DNA of 64,000 nucleotides from Austropuccinia psidii (taxonomy: Eukaryota > Basidiomycota > Pucciniomycetes > Pucciniales > Sphaerophragmiaceae), in the NCBI GenBank assembly GCA_023105745.1, contig JALGQZ010000005.1:2209501-2273500 (forward strand). Direction: 5' to 3'. Shown here in pieces: positions 12,119-23,558 of this stretch. Numbering within the stretch: the first letter of the stretch is position 1; each line of letters opens with the position of its first letter. The notes beneath the pieces were generated by a model, which was not told where the DNA came from, searched no databases, and was given only the letters and a program-made list of their open reading frames with translations. The translations under genes and the position numbers were made by a program.

Positions 12119-12880
12119 GTTATTATCATTCTTTTTACATTTGAACTAGCCCAAAAAGTAAATTACAATATCTTTTATTACTCAAAATATTTTCATTTTT
12201 TATATAATCACATTTTTGTGAGTGTTTTTGTTTCAAAAAATCCTTTTAAATTTTTTTCTTCAATAGGGGGTGTCAAAGTCACCAAATTCCACTGTAAAAT
12301 AACATGGGATTTGGTTTCAAACTCCAAAGGGTAAAAACCACATTTTTCATGTGTAAATTACATGTGACTTTAACTGAGTCCCCTGGTATTTTTTCCAAAT
12401 ACTGTGCATCTGGTATTTAAGCTTTAAGCCTAACCCATATGAGTATTCACAATTTATGATTCATAACTGTACAACATATTTTTCCACAATCTATGTTTAA
12501 AAATCTGATCAAAAAGCTTCTTATCACTTTGTATTTCTTCAATAATATCATATACCTCACACCAAAGCAAAACACAGAAAGTCAGATATTAATACCACCT
12601 TGGGCCTTTCTCATCCATCAGGTCATTTAATATGTAAATATTACTTACCAATACTCTATTTTCTTTCTATAAAATCAAATTTTGAGTCATGCTTTGGTAC
12701 TGGTGGCTCAGCTTCAATAGGAAGGCCACCTTTATGAAAACAGCATGGATTTCAGCTTATGGCCATTGAGGTAAACAAAAAATCACTTCATGGACTAATC
12801 CTTAGCTCAAGAAGTATTTCAGATAAATGGTGAACATATAAAAAATAATTATATGGAAGCTAAAAAAATTGAAAATTTCA
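12119..12880. other. AT-rich dispersed repeat flank, no gene seen
   Basis: 12124-12330 matches the DNA around 42170-42310, in line with a repeat into which solo LTR R1 jumped. The rest holds no convincing frame. A GC-rich patch at about 12880-12990, ending this stretch, could be one end of the hAT element that follows, but I could not find its inverted partner. Confidence 0.5.
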
Positions 12881-13069
12881 CTGGGGATGGACTCAGGGTG
12901 GGCCCCAATCCCGGGTTTCCAGGTATTCTCCGTGGAGACCCCTTTTCAGGGCACAAAATCTCACAGTTATTGGGGGGTCAGGAAAAATCTTCCTTAATGA
13001 AACACGGAAAAGCCAATTTTTATTACAATACAGAGGTTATTGTAATAAAAAATGAAACCAACAAAAGCT

Positions 13070-15260
13070 AATCAATCATTTTGGTAGAGGTGACCACAAG
13101 TACAAGCCCAATCTTTTGAAAAAGACACTTTTTTAACATGTGTTGATGACAGAAAAGCATGTTTACAGCTGATGATTTCTCTCCCACAGAAGATATTACA
13201 TTCAGATGGTGCACTTGTTGCTGGAGTTGAAAGATACTTATGTGCCATGAGGACAAGTGTTGATAAAATAGTGACTCACAATTTCCAAAACAACAGCATA
13301 TCTGTTAATTTTGGTTCTGGTGTCTCTGAAAAAAATCAATTCATTTTATTTTCCACTTTACTTCCTTCAGGAAAATTGGAGGAGTAAATTTCATCAAACA
13401 ACCCTGTACCTCCATTTCTCTTGGTTTTTTTTTGAAAGTGATTAAGGCCACTGCAATTGTTTTTGGCTTCATCTTCAAGAATTCCAGAAAATTTATCTTC
13501 TTATGTCCCAAAAAGCACCAATGCTTAATTTTTAGTGACAAAAAACTTTATTTTTCACTTTGGATCAAGTATTGATGCACAAACAATGGGTGTCTTTCTT
13601 AATAGTAAGCCCAGGTACTTGGAGAGCTTAGCCATCATAGCTTGGGAAGGTGGCTCAATTGGTCTGACATTGTATTGATTGAAGGCCTACAACAATAAGA
13701 GAACTGGTTCATGAGTACAGCTAAACAGAAAAACAGAGAAACACTTACCTCATTGAGTCGTTTGAGGAGGAGTATATAAAGAGGGAGTGCTTAATTGATT
13801 ATTGGGTATTTGTAACTTCAAATTATGAGGGTTTCTTCATACAAAGGGTGAAGAAAGTTTACCATTACTTGTGCTTTCTCCAATTCAATTTGGCTGAGCC
13901 AAATATATTCCATGTTTTCCACACCACAGAACTTGTTGTAGGCATATTTAATAAAGAGGGCGAGCTGTAGCATTTTGTAAGTAAAATTCCATTGGGTACG
14001 TACATGGAACAACAGCATTGTAGCACTTGGAAAATTGGGGGCATAATAGACCAGTTTCACTGTGGTTGAAAACTTCTTGTATCATTGAGGACTTTTTTGG
14101 AGATAGGAAGCCAACTGGGCCACACGCAAAATGATTGAGTCATACCTGAGATTGAAACAATCTGGAATGTCCACAAAGTTGGCAATGGCCATAGGGATGG
14201 CTATTTCATTTTCTTTCTCAGGAGTTTCAACTGATCCATTGGCCAAATCTTTGAGCCCTTCATGTGCCAATAGGTGGAGTACATGTGCCATGCAGCCTAT
14301 AGAATGAGTAGCTTCTAAAAAAAATTTGTCTGAATTTCAATTTTATGGTCCAGTCATCTGTTACTGCATGCATTATCAGTTGTTATGCAATTAATTTGAT
14401 CCTCCAAGTCATATTGGTGTAGTAAATTGAGAAAGCTCTTTGCAAGGAATGAGCCAGGGTTATTGTCTAAATAATACACAAGTGAGTAAATAAACCATTT
14501 GGGTCAAGTAGAAAAGAGATACTCACCTTAATTTTCATTTATTCCAAATAATAGTGGTGTGATTCTGAATTCTTGATCTAAATAGTTCCCAGTGACTACC
14601 ATATAGGCAGTAACATTAGGGCTGGTCCAACACTCCATCGTAAAGGAAATTGAGGTGGTCTTCTCAGATAACAAGGTGCATATGTGGTTCTGAAAAAAAA
14701 GTACATCTTTGCTAATTGTTATGTGAGGGGATGACAGAAAACTAATAATTTTGTTATTGATGTATTTCAGAGCTCAAGTAAAGCACAGAAGGAAGGAGAT
14801 TCAGTTATTGATAGTGCAACATCACAGTCAGAGAGGAAGTAAACCAGAGCCAATTTTAATATTTCAATTGATAGTTGCTAAAAATATTGGTAATCTCAGA
14901 CTTCAAACAACCAAATGATAGCATTAAGAAATTTATGTACCTTATTTGACTTAGAACACTTCAAAAATTTATCCAATGATGTGCTGGACCCAGTTCGAAA
15001 GGTGGCCAAATTTGGTTTCAACAAACAATTCAAAGAAAACAAATGAGCACTCATTGAGTTGATACTTTTGGTCCAATCATGATTCAGTTTTCTTGCAACT
15101 CTTTCCTTTCCAATTGATCACATTTCATTTCACATGGTTTTTGTTGACATTGCCAAAATACACCCAGACCTGCAATTGTTTTGGGAGTTTTGGTGGCTCA
15201 CTAGTTGATACTTGCGTGGTTTATTCAGTCTCACAAGGTGTGTATGGTCACAATGGTGTG
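13070..15260 (-). pseudogene. hAT-family transposase, decayed, introns retained
   Basis: Fragments of a hAT transposase appear in the right order on the minus strand. A possible BED-like VWVYFGNVNKNH lies near 15180. SISFTMECWTSPN and LLFGINEN lie at about 14690-14530, followed by a GTGAGT..TTTAG intron ending near 14468. CITTDNACSNR lies near 14370 and MAHVLHLLAHEGLKDL near 14290. A RNase H-like core segment with RTQWNFTYKML lies at 14000 and SKYLGLLLRKTPIVCASILD near 13600. The dimerisation tail MAHKYLSTPATSAPSE is at 13245. Several stops and frameshifts break it. hAT transposases cut and paste with a DDE-type RNase H fold. The element's terminal repeats were not identified. Confidence 0.85.
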
Positions 15261-15269
15261 GCAGATGAA

Positions 15270-17050
15270 ATAGTGAGAAAGACAGAGGAATTGAGGATAA
15301 AAAAATTAAATACAAAGAAAAGGCTGAAACTCTGAGAATTCAGATGTGGTCAGAAAAAAAATTAAAACAATTGCAAATACAAAACAATGAGAGGGAGAAA
15401 AAAATAAAAAGATAAGAGGGTGCAAGAGGAAGGGGGAAATAGACCCCTCCCAAAACCAGTAAGGTCCACAGAGAGTGGCTGGTGGGTGGATTTTTCTGGA
15501 ACATTCCCCAGCCTGGTAACTGGAGAAGGGGACAAGGTTAAATTGGGAAGGGAGTTCCCATGGTAGCCACCCTAAGGCTTGACTAACCAAAGATTATAGT
15601 AAAGGTATCAAATGAATAGTGAAATGCTGGAAATTATGTGTCCTTGCTATTCCAAAATGGATGAACTCTTTGGCCACAAGCCCAAAATCACTCCCCTTCC
15701 AAGAAAAGGCTAGCTTAATTGAGCTTTTTATAATAAGTCATAACTTAAATTTCATTTTGAAAAGTTTGATTTTAAATTAAAATTGAAATTTTGTGCTGAT
15801 TTTTTTTTCATGTTGGAGATTTCTGAGGTTTTTTATCTGGAATTGGTTGTTTCAAAAAATAGAAATGATTTTTATTTTTACTTTTAGCTCAAATTTTGAA
15901 TTTGAACTTTCATTTCAAAATCAAAATTCAATTTTTTGGAAAATTGTGAACTGCCTTTTTAATTTCCAAAGACTGATTTGATTATTTTTTTTTCAAATCC
16001 AATTTCAAATAAGTATCTTATTTTAATTTTAATTTTTCATAAATTTTGAATACAATCAGCCCAGCTTCCTCTGAACCAAAATAAACTGGTATTTTCTCTC
16101 CAATTACTCACTCAGCAAACTCTCACAAAAACTCATTAAGCCTTTTTTCAGGAAATTAAACTCTTTTTTTATTCATTTCTGATCTTTGTTAAAAAAACAC
16201 AAGGTTATTTTTCTTTTTCTTCTCTTGAACCTCATCATCATTCAAAAATTAATCACATCAATAATCCTCATCACCACCATCTACAGACCTCAAACCCATC
16301 CCTTATTATTATTCAGCCATCACCCACCACCCTATCAGCTTTCAATCCACCCCAATAACCCACCTAGAACCTCCTAATCATCACTCTGGGAGGCTCTAGG
16401 CTTTCATCATGTAAATGAAATCTGAGTCAATTTTGAATCATTTTGTAATTCTTTCCAAATCAATTTGAAATTGATTTGTCAGCTTTTTTTACTTTAGCTC
16501 CCAATGGCCCCCAATCAGGCCTATAACAAAATAAGTTTTCATTTTTTTTTGTTTCTCATAATCATGGTTTATGAAACCAAAAATAATTATCTATATCTAT
16601 ATTCATTTATTGATTTATGATGATATATAACCATCCTTACTATTATTTCTTTCTTTATGATAACTATTCATGATTCTGATTGTTCTTTTTTTCATATCTT
16701 TATGATGATATATCACCATACTTATTATTTTATTTTTCTTTTATTTCTTTATGATAATGAATTATTATTCTTATAAATATTTTTTTTTTATTTCTTTATG
16801 ATAATGAATTATCATGCTGTTTTTTTTATAATAATTACTTATGATTATTATTATTTTTTTATTTCTTTATGATTATTGATCATGATTCTGATTACTTTGA
16901 TTACTTGTTTTTTTTATTTTTGATATTTTAATTATTTGTTAATATAGTGGTGGCTCATTTATGAGGGTTTTATTTTTTTTAAATGTAATTTCATACCAAT
17001 CCTGTCCCTTCATCATTAAAATTTAAAGAAAAATCCTTCTCTCTCTCCCT
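15270..17050. other. AT-rich DNA, no gene recognised
   Basis: Apart from a GC-richer patch at 15420-15580 that may belong to the hAT element, this is T-rich low-complexity sequence. It has repeated TTTCTTTATGAT-type motifs between 16600 and 16900. Confidence 0.55.
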
Positions 17051-17103
17051 CAAAACAACTCTGGTGATGTCATGGTTAGGACTAATCTAGATTCAGTACA
17101 TCA

Positions 17104-18210
17104 GTGTGCTTTGAGTCTCATATTACTACTCTTGATTTTGTGGTTAGGACTAAAGAAAATATAGAAAATAATGAGATTAATAATACAAATTCAAATAATA
17201 AAAGAAAACTCACCCAAAGCCAAAGACAAAAAATCCATGATTTAAAACAGATAATCTCACAACTTGGCCATTCCAAAAAATCATACAGAAATATCTCATC
17301 AATTTCAATCAATAAGAAAGAAGTCAATTTCACATACTTGAAACTTCCATAAATGAACACTATACCTCATCCTTATGTAATCATCAATAAAACAAAGAAT
17401 CTTTTCTTAACTTTTGTAATTTATGAAATCACCCCATTTGAAAATTTTTCTGGAAACTCTCACATCTTAAAGAACCTTATCTTTACTTTAATTAGCTTAT
17501 CCAAAAATCAAGAAGAAATAGAAACAAATAAAAATATCCTAGGGGGAATTATTAAATTCATTGGCTTTATTCCAGGTTCTTATTCCAAACAAACTGCAGG
17601 TGTGTGATATTTTTCACTTTTTATATTAATGATTACTAATTCACTTAAAATTTGTAGGTGTTTACTCCCAAAAACCTGGTTTGACAACACATTAAATTCT
17701 ACAAGATAATCTTCAATGGTTAAAACTTGAACAATATGAATATTTTACTTATTCTCAAGTTTTTCATTTTTCCAAATTAGCAGAAAATGAAAATCAGGAA
17801 TTTATGGAAGCTGCTAAATTACCAAATTTCAGTAACCTTGAATGGACTTCAGCCAATGGCAAAGAAAATAACAAATTTAATTGTCACTCAAGATCTATTT
17901 TTCAATAATCCGCATCAATATTTTTATTATCTCAATTCCTGGACTTATGGTATCTTTTCTTTTGTTTCCAAAAAATACTTTCATACACTTCCAACTGTAT
18001 TCACCCCAACTGGACATGGCTTTCACTTCACCAAATTAAAAATGGAGATTTATTTTTTAAAGAAACATGGAATAATGGAAATTCTTTGTAAGACATCATC
18101 AATATTTCATTGTACACAAAACCTCCTTCAGAGATTGTCAATCATGAATAAATTACTAATTTTGGATTTTCTTTTCAAATCAATCATCAATTATTTAATG
18201 TAGGTGGGAA
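17104..18210 (+). pseudogene. Tet/JBP-like 2OG-Fe(II) dioxygenase remnant
   Basis: The fragments resemble the Tet/JBP-like dioxygenase family expanded in basidiomycetes and often linked to KDZ transposons. They read, in order: IIKFIGFIPGSYSKQTAG up to 17599; a 58-nt intron 17600-17657 (GTGTGT..TGTAG); VYSQKPGLTTH; AKLPNFSNLEWTSANGKEN near 17815; SWTYGIFSFVSKKYFHTLP near 17935; HGFHF near 18020; HGIMEIL near 18065; and the NFGFSFQINHQLF tail near 18155. Stops and frameshifts break it. At the iron site the expected H-x-D reads H-Q-Y (near 17912), so the fold could not bind iron in the usual way. Family assignment rests on recalled family motifs. Confidence 0.65.
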
Positions 18211-18339
18211 ATTTTTAATAATGACACCTACTGAAATTAATTCATAATTCAATGGTTATTTGTAAAGAAATAAGAAGAAGAAAAATAGAGCTCAAAAGTA
18301 AAAATTGTAAATATTTTCATTTTATCAATAACATATCCT

Positions 18340-18990
18340 CTCTGTTGTAGGCCTTGAAATTTGGTACATAAGTAAAATTTCATAATGAGAGTCAGAATTT
18401 GTTATCTTTCAATTCAAAATTAATAGGTTTAATTTTCTCATCAATATTTACAAGATCTTCCCCATTGTTGATATTGTTCAGATTTTCTACTTGTGGTGGG
18501 TCATCACTTTTATATGAATAAAACCATTCATCTCTAATTTGTGCTCACATATTATGTAAAATTGAAAAAGAAACAACCCAGCTAAAAAAAGTATTGGATT
18601 TCTTGTTTATCCCTCATTTTATTTTGCATTTCTATTAGAGAAAATCACCAACACTTCAAAATTTCAATTTAATTCTCAATCCTGACCCTTGATTTCACTA
18701 GACATTAATTGAAAGTATGGTTGTCTTCATTCTGTGACACAACTGCCTTATAAGCTGGAACAAACCAAGGAGAGCTTGCATATTCTTAATTGGTTATCAA
18801 TTACTTATCTTTTTCATAAAGTTCTTGAGGTTTTTGTTCTATTTTCATATGTTGATATAAATTTTCAGCATGAAGTGACCCAGTACAATCCACATGTAAA
18901 TAAGTGAAATTTTATTTTATATCACAAACAAGTTGTATTGACATGGAATAACTTAATTTTAAATAATCAGTAAAAAATGAAATCAATTAT
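18340..18990 (-). pseudogene. Harbinger-type transposase, C-terminal half (decayed)
   Basis: The minus strand reads LITN-x-EYASSPWFVPAY, then KAVVSQNEDN, KSRVRIEN and MRDKQEIQYFF. These are remnants of the DDE_4 domain, with stops at several positions. The N-terminal half lies at 31590-32165 on the same strand. The two were separated by insertion of the solo LTR at 18997-31583. Harbinger transposases cut and paste DNA with a DDE RNase H-fold domain. Confidence 0.75.
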
Positions 18991-20762
18991 TAAAACTGTA
19001 AGATGTGTCAATAAAACTGTTGATAATATTACTATTGATCAACAGTACTATGACTGTTCTTATGAAATATAATAATGAAAATTATTATAGCCACAATTAA
19101 ATAATTAATAAATTAATTATTTATTTTACTTGTTATACACTACTAGTTATTATAACAGTAAGCAGTCATTATCTACAATAATCAATTACAAGAATTATTT
19201 AATAATAAAGCTTCTTTATTAAAATGATATAATTATTTTAATATATAATTCTCTTTTGCAATGATAATTATAAATATAATTCTTGAAGAAAACTAATACT
19301 GGAGAAAAACTTTAACAATTAATTAAAACCACTTACTAATACTCCAATAAAACCTTTAAACAAATTGGTAGAGAGATTTTAGAGATAAATTGTGAATTTA
19401 AAGAATCAAAATTTATTTCTAAAAGTATTACAACAAATTCTAGTTCATTTTTATTATTTAATTTTCTTGTTATTGATTCTGAAATATTAAAATATTTAAG
19501 GAAAGATTTTAACTAATGCTTACTTGCTGGTAATAAAGGTATAATTGGATAATAAGATAATTTGTAAAAAACAGCAAGAGGAGGCCTCTTTTAAGTTTAA
19601 AACAGGTCACAGAGGATTTGCATGGATAAAACTAAAAAACCAGTGAGTGAGAAAATAATGAACCCTTTTGAATTATTTATTGCATCATTTGTTGTCATGT
19701 AAGATTATCATAATTACATAATTGATGCTTTTATGTGACTACCAACCCAAATATGGTTAAGAATAAAAGGAGTAACAACTGTAAATCTTCTTTTATTTCA
19801 TAATAAACATTAATTTCTCAAGTTTATACATTTTATTGGAAATTTCATGACAGGTTGTATTTTCTGTGAATTTTTGAAGATTCAGTATTTCACATGGAAT
19901 TATCAAAATTGGACTGTAATTAAAACTTTTAATTTTACTTATGAAACTGTAATTCTTTTTAGTTTCTTTATTGATCATTCTGCTCTCCATTGTTCTCAAA
20001 AGCTTGAGAAATATTCATTAAGAATTGTATTTTTAATGAATTTTTGAAGTTTTTACCTCATTTCTATGTAGAATTTCAAATAACACTGTATAGCAGGTTT
20101 CTATGAGGTAAATCAATGGATACTACTCCAAAAAGGGCTTTAGTTACTCTTTTGGGGTTTATTCATGGAAAATCATTAATAATTGACATGTTTACAGGAG
20201 TGTAAGCTTCTCTTTACCTCCTTGTCACATCAAAATAGTAGCTTATTTGCAATTTTCTTATGATTTGTTGAGATTTTAACCAAAATGTTTCAGTACACTA
20301 ATTGGGCCAAGAACAGCCATGGATCCAAGCTTTAGAGCTATCCATGCCTCAGAGGCCTCAGAAGTTGGATACCCTGGATCTCTTTGATGTATTTTGTCCC
20401 CCTTAGATATTTTCACATCAAAAATATAAATTCAGGCTTGAAGACTGATATCCACTATGGGTGTATCAAAGCTGTATGTAAGAATACCATAATATTAAGT
20501 GCCACAAACATGCATAACACTATTCTTAGTGTATATGTAACTTGAGATTTCTCACATTCCCATTATTTTGGTGTGACATTGAGAAAAACAAAAAAAAAAT
20601 CAATTCTTTTATGTGGTATTGAAGTATTTTTCATATTACCACCTCTTAGAGTTAATTTAAGCTTATTCACTCTATGGAGTTACCATGAGTGAATTTTTGT
20701 GTATGATTCAAATATGGCCTTAAATCCATGGATTTACTTACTCAAAAAAAAGTTATTCCTCT

Positions 20763-21524
20763 TGTAACAACCATCCATCAGGGGTAAGGGTATTCATTCA
20801 TACACCCACTCAAACACCCCAAATCAGCAAATCCAGTATCTGCATCAGCATTCAGTTTCAGCAATCTTCATTCTGAAACATGCATACAGCTTGGTACATC
20901 CATACAGCCTGTCAACACCTGTACAGGTTGGATTCACCCAATACAGTTTCAATACACCAATATGGAACTGTATGATCACTCAAATACACCACACCTCTTA
21001 TACAGGTTCTGTACAGCTGTACAGGACCTGTATTGGCCAGACTCAATTCAATCATCAATTATTCTCATGAAAATTCTTCCTCTGGATCAGGGCTGGTGAT
21101 TCTCACATATACCAGCCCCTCTTTCTCCCCCCTGGGGACTTTTCCCCAGTTAATTAATTTAGTTTATTTATTATTTTATAATTATTCTTATCCTTATAAT
21201 TGGGTATTATAATTATTTAATTTTAAGTTAGTCTTTGCCTTTTCTCTCTTTGCCTGTACAGTATGAGTTGGGTGGCCATATCCTTATTAACCCTTCTCTT
21301 TCCATTCTGACAGGTTGAAACAGTGGACTTGGACTTGTTTGTGGTTGGCTCTTCTATTTCTTACTCTTATTTCTTGTTGCTGCTTTTCTTATATTTATTC
21401 TTTTAGCAATTCATCTTTAACACTCTTTATTGTGTTCCTTCTTACCATATCTTTGAGCCCTCCATAAGTGAGTCCCAGTTTACTGAGTGCCAGGCCCTCT
21501 TCACTTCAAAGAGCCCCTGTGACA
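20763..21524 (+). repeat. 5' LTR of E2
   Basis: TGTAACAACC to CCTGTGACA. It differs from the 3' LTR at five positions (one C/A, four transitions). If transcription starts at 21148, as the priming complement suggests, U3 is 20763-21147. An ATATA box at 21107-21111 lies about 40 bp upstream of that point, inside a GGCTGGT..ACCAGCC inverted repeat (21091-21117). Confidence 0.97.
21091..21161 (+). promoter_or_regulatory. Putative U3/R promoter module of the E2 LTR
   Basis: GGCTGGT/ACCAGCC arms flank a TATA-like CACATATA, followed by CTGGGGA-CTTT-TCCCCAG (21132-21149) and AGTTAATTAATTTA (21148-21161). The same order recurs in solo LTR A, LTR B, the E2 3' LTR and the antisense LTR in E3. The innermost hairpin pair is A:T in some copies and G:C in others. 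The transcription start is inferred, not measured. Confidence 0.55.
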
Positions 21525-21525
21525 T

Positions 21526-21539
21526 TAAATTAATTAACT
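21526..21539 (+). other. Putative self-priming primer-binding site of E2
   Basis: TAAATTAATTAACT starts one base after the 5' LTR, where a tRNA site beginning TGG would be expected; none is present. It is the exact reverse complement of AGTTAATTAATTTA at 21148-21161 inside the LTR. In Tf1-type elements the 5' end of the mRNA pairs with such a site and primes reverse transcription. The AT-rich composition calls for caution. Confidence 0.6.
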
Positions 21540-22161
21540 CATATTTGATTCTTTCTTTCATTAATTTATATTCATTTCTCTCATTCATCAATTATGATCT
21601 TTTTTATGATTTAATGATCTTAATGGTTATGATTTTTCTCTTTTATCAATTTTCATCTCATTCATTTCACTTATATGAAAATTGATTCCTTTTTCTTTCT
21701 TAATCATTGCTGACCATTTCATCACTTTATTTTATTGTTTATCAAATCCAATTTTTTTGTGCTTTTATCCAGGTCTTATTCAGGAGTAATTGATTGGTTA
21801 ATTGATTGGATTATTCATTGCTTTATTGGTTATTAATTCAGGATTCTTATTTGATTTATTGATTGATTTTGACTCTCAAGATATTGAATTGATTTCTGAA
21901 GACTTTGAATTGATTGATTGATTCCTCAAGACCTTGATTTCATATTTAAGACACTGAATTATTGATTTATTGATTTACTCAAGATTATTGATATTTGATT
22001 TGAATTGATTTTGATTGATTGAATTGATTTGACTGTTGATTGAATTTGATTCCTCAAGATTTGAATTGATTCCTCAGGATTCATCAAGATTTATTGTGAT
22101 TGATTTGGCCAAATTTGATTATTCTTCTTAATACCATCAAGTTATTTTAATTCCTTTCAAA
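21540..22161 (+). other. Leader between primer site and gag of E2
   Basis: An untranslated stretch of about 620 nt, rich in TTGATTGATT-like repeats between 21780 and 22120. No conserved frame is present. It probably holds the packaging signal, by position only. Confidence 0.6.
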
Positions 22162-23523
22162 ATGCCAGTTCAGCATAGTCCCCCAGCCAAAAATTCTAGA
22201 TCCCAAAGAATTCAAGCTGTTCTCACTCCTACAGCAAGGACTCCTCTTGACCGCACACCATCAGTTCATCAACTGAGTGCAAATTTGGACAGAGGACCAC
22301 CAATGGAAGGAGCAGCACCCTCAAGAAGAGGTGGAATGAAATCTAGAAGATCAAGATCTTTCTCTGGACTTTTGGGTGGCTACCCTGGCATGTCTGAAGG
22401 TGCAAGAGCAAGACAAGGGGAAGTTGAAGATGAAGAGGTGGAAGAGTCTGTGGAAGAGGAAGATTCTGGGGAAACTGAAGTGGCAGATGCCTTTGCAAAT
22501 GCTCAAGGGGTGCCTCAGGGTTCTAATCTAGCCCTTTCTAGTCAACCTCTTGTCTCTCAAACTGATCCAAGTCTCCTCAAGATGATGGAGCAGATGACTC
22601 AATTCATGGGGCAACTCACTCAAGCAGTTGCTCCCAGGGACAATTCCAAAGCCCCTGCTTTCAAGACTCCATCCATGAAGGCACCTGATTCTTTTGATGG
22701 TACTCAAGCTCATAAATTGAGAGGATTTATCCAATCCTGTCAATTAATCTTCCATAATGATCCAGCAAATTTCTTCTCTGACAGGAAGAAAGTTCTTTAC
22801 TCAGCTTTTTTTCTCACTGGTAGAGCTGGAAAGTGGATTGAACCCTATCTCTCAAATATTTCCAATGAAGACCCTTCCTACCTCCTCAATAATTGGCCAT
22901 TATTTGAATCTCAATTATTCACTCTGTTTAGTGACCCCAATGAAGTCAGGAAAGCTGAACAAGAGTTGGACAATTTGAGGATGAAGGAAAGTGGTCATGT
23001 ATCCTTGTACATTGCAGATTTCAGAAGCTTAATGTCAAGAATTGGAGATTGGGGGGAAAGAGCTTATATCCATGTTTACAGAAGAGGATTGGCATCAAGA
23101 TTATTGGATCAGTTGGCTTCACACCCTGGAAATTTTGATACTCTTCAAGAACTTATGGATGTCACTTTAGAATTAGACACAAGATTTCATGAGAGACAAA
23201 AAGAAAAGGGTGGCAATCAAGAAAAGAAGCCTCCTGTCAATGGATCCAATCAATCTAGACCTCCTCAAAACTCATTTTCAAAGAGGCCCCATCAGAAGAA
23301 GAATAAGAAGGGCAAGCAATTTCAGCCTTCAAAGGACAAGCCTCACTCTGCTCTCCTCAATAAGGACAATAAGTTAATCGGTTCTGAAAAGGAGAGGAGG
23401 ATTCAAGCGGGGTTGTGTACCTATTGTGGTGGCAAGCACCCAATTGAAAAATGCTTCAAGAGACCTCAGAACAAGCCTGGGGCATCATCAAGAGGCTTCC
23501 CTAGCAAGCAGGGAAAAGCCTGA
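22162..23523 (+). CDS. gag: Gag of retrotransposon E2 (453 aa)
   Basis: Structural protein forming the cytoplasmic virus-like particle in which the RNA is copied. The frame opens at the first in-frame ATG after the leader. An acidic stretch (about residues 90-110) precedes a retrotransposon gag core at about 190-345, with motifs such as GRAGKWIEPYL and LYIADFRSLMSRIGDWGE. A basic linker follows, then a zinc knuckle C419-x2-C422-x3-H426-x4-C431, one residue shorter between the second Cys and His than the usual CCHC spacing. The frame ends in Q-G-K-A-stop, with CAG GGA AAA forming the slippery site for pol. No disabling change is visible. Confidence 0.95.
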   Translation: MPVQHSPPAKNSRSQRIQAVLTPTARTPLDRTPSVHQLSANLDRGPPMEGAAPSRRGGMKSRRSRSFSGLLGGYPGMSEGARARQGEVEDEEVEESVEEEDSGETEVADAFANAQGVPQGSNLALSSQPLVSQTDPSLLKMMEQMTQFMGQLTQAVAPRDNSKAPAFKTPSMKAPDSFDGTQAHKLRGFIQSCQLIFHNDPANFFSDRKKVLYSAFFLTGRAGKWIEPYLSNISNEDPSYLLNNWPLFESQLFTLFSDPNEVRKAEQELDNLRMKESGHVSLYIADFRSLMSRIGDWGERAYIHVYRRGLASRLLDQLASHPGNFDTLQELMDVTLELDTRFHERQKEKGGNQEKKPPVNGSNQSRPPQNSFSKRPHQKKNKKGKQFQPSKDKPHSALLNKDNKLIGSEKERRIQAGLCTYCGGKHPIEKCFKRPQNKPGASSRGFPSKQGKA

Positions 23524-23558
23524 GTGGGAATCATGATGTGTTCAATGGTTCTCACTTA
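23511..23558 (+). promoter_or_regulatory. -1 ribosomal frameshift signal between gag and pol of E2
   Basis: The heptamer G GGA AAA (23511-23517) is in the right phase of gag, four bases before the gag stop TGA (23521). A stem-loop follows: arm 23521-23534 (TGAGTGGGAATCAT) pairs with 23545-23558 (ATGGTTCTCACTTA), giving 14 pairs including 3 G-U around a 10-nt loop. The spacer is 3 nt to the full stem, or 6 nt to its first G-C pair. The -1 frame is open from 23505 into pol. X XXY YYZ plus a stem-loop is the standard -1 frameshift design. Confidence 0.85.
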
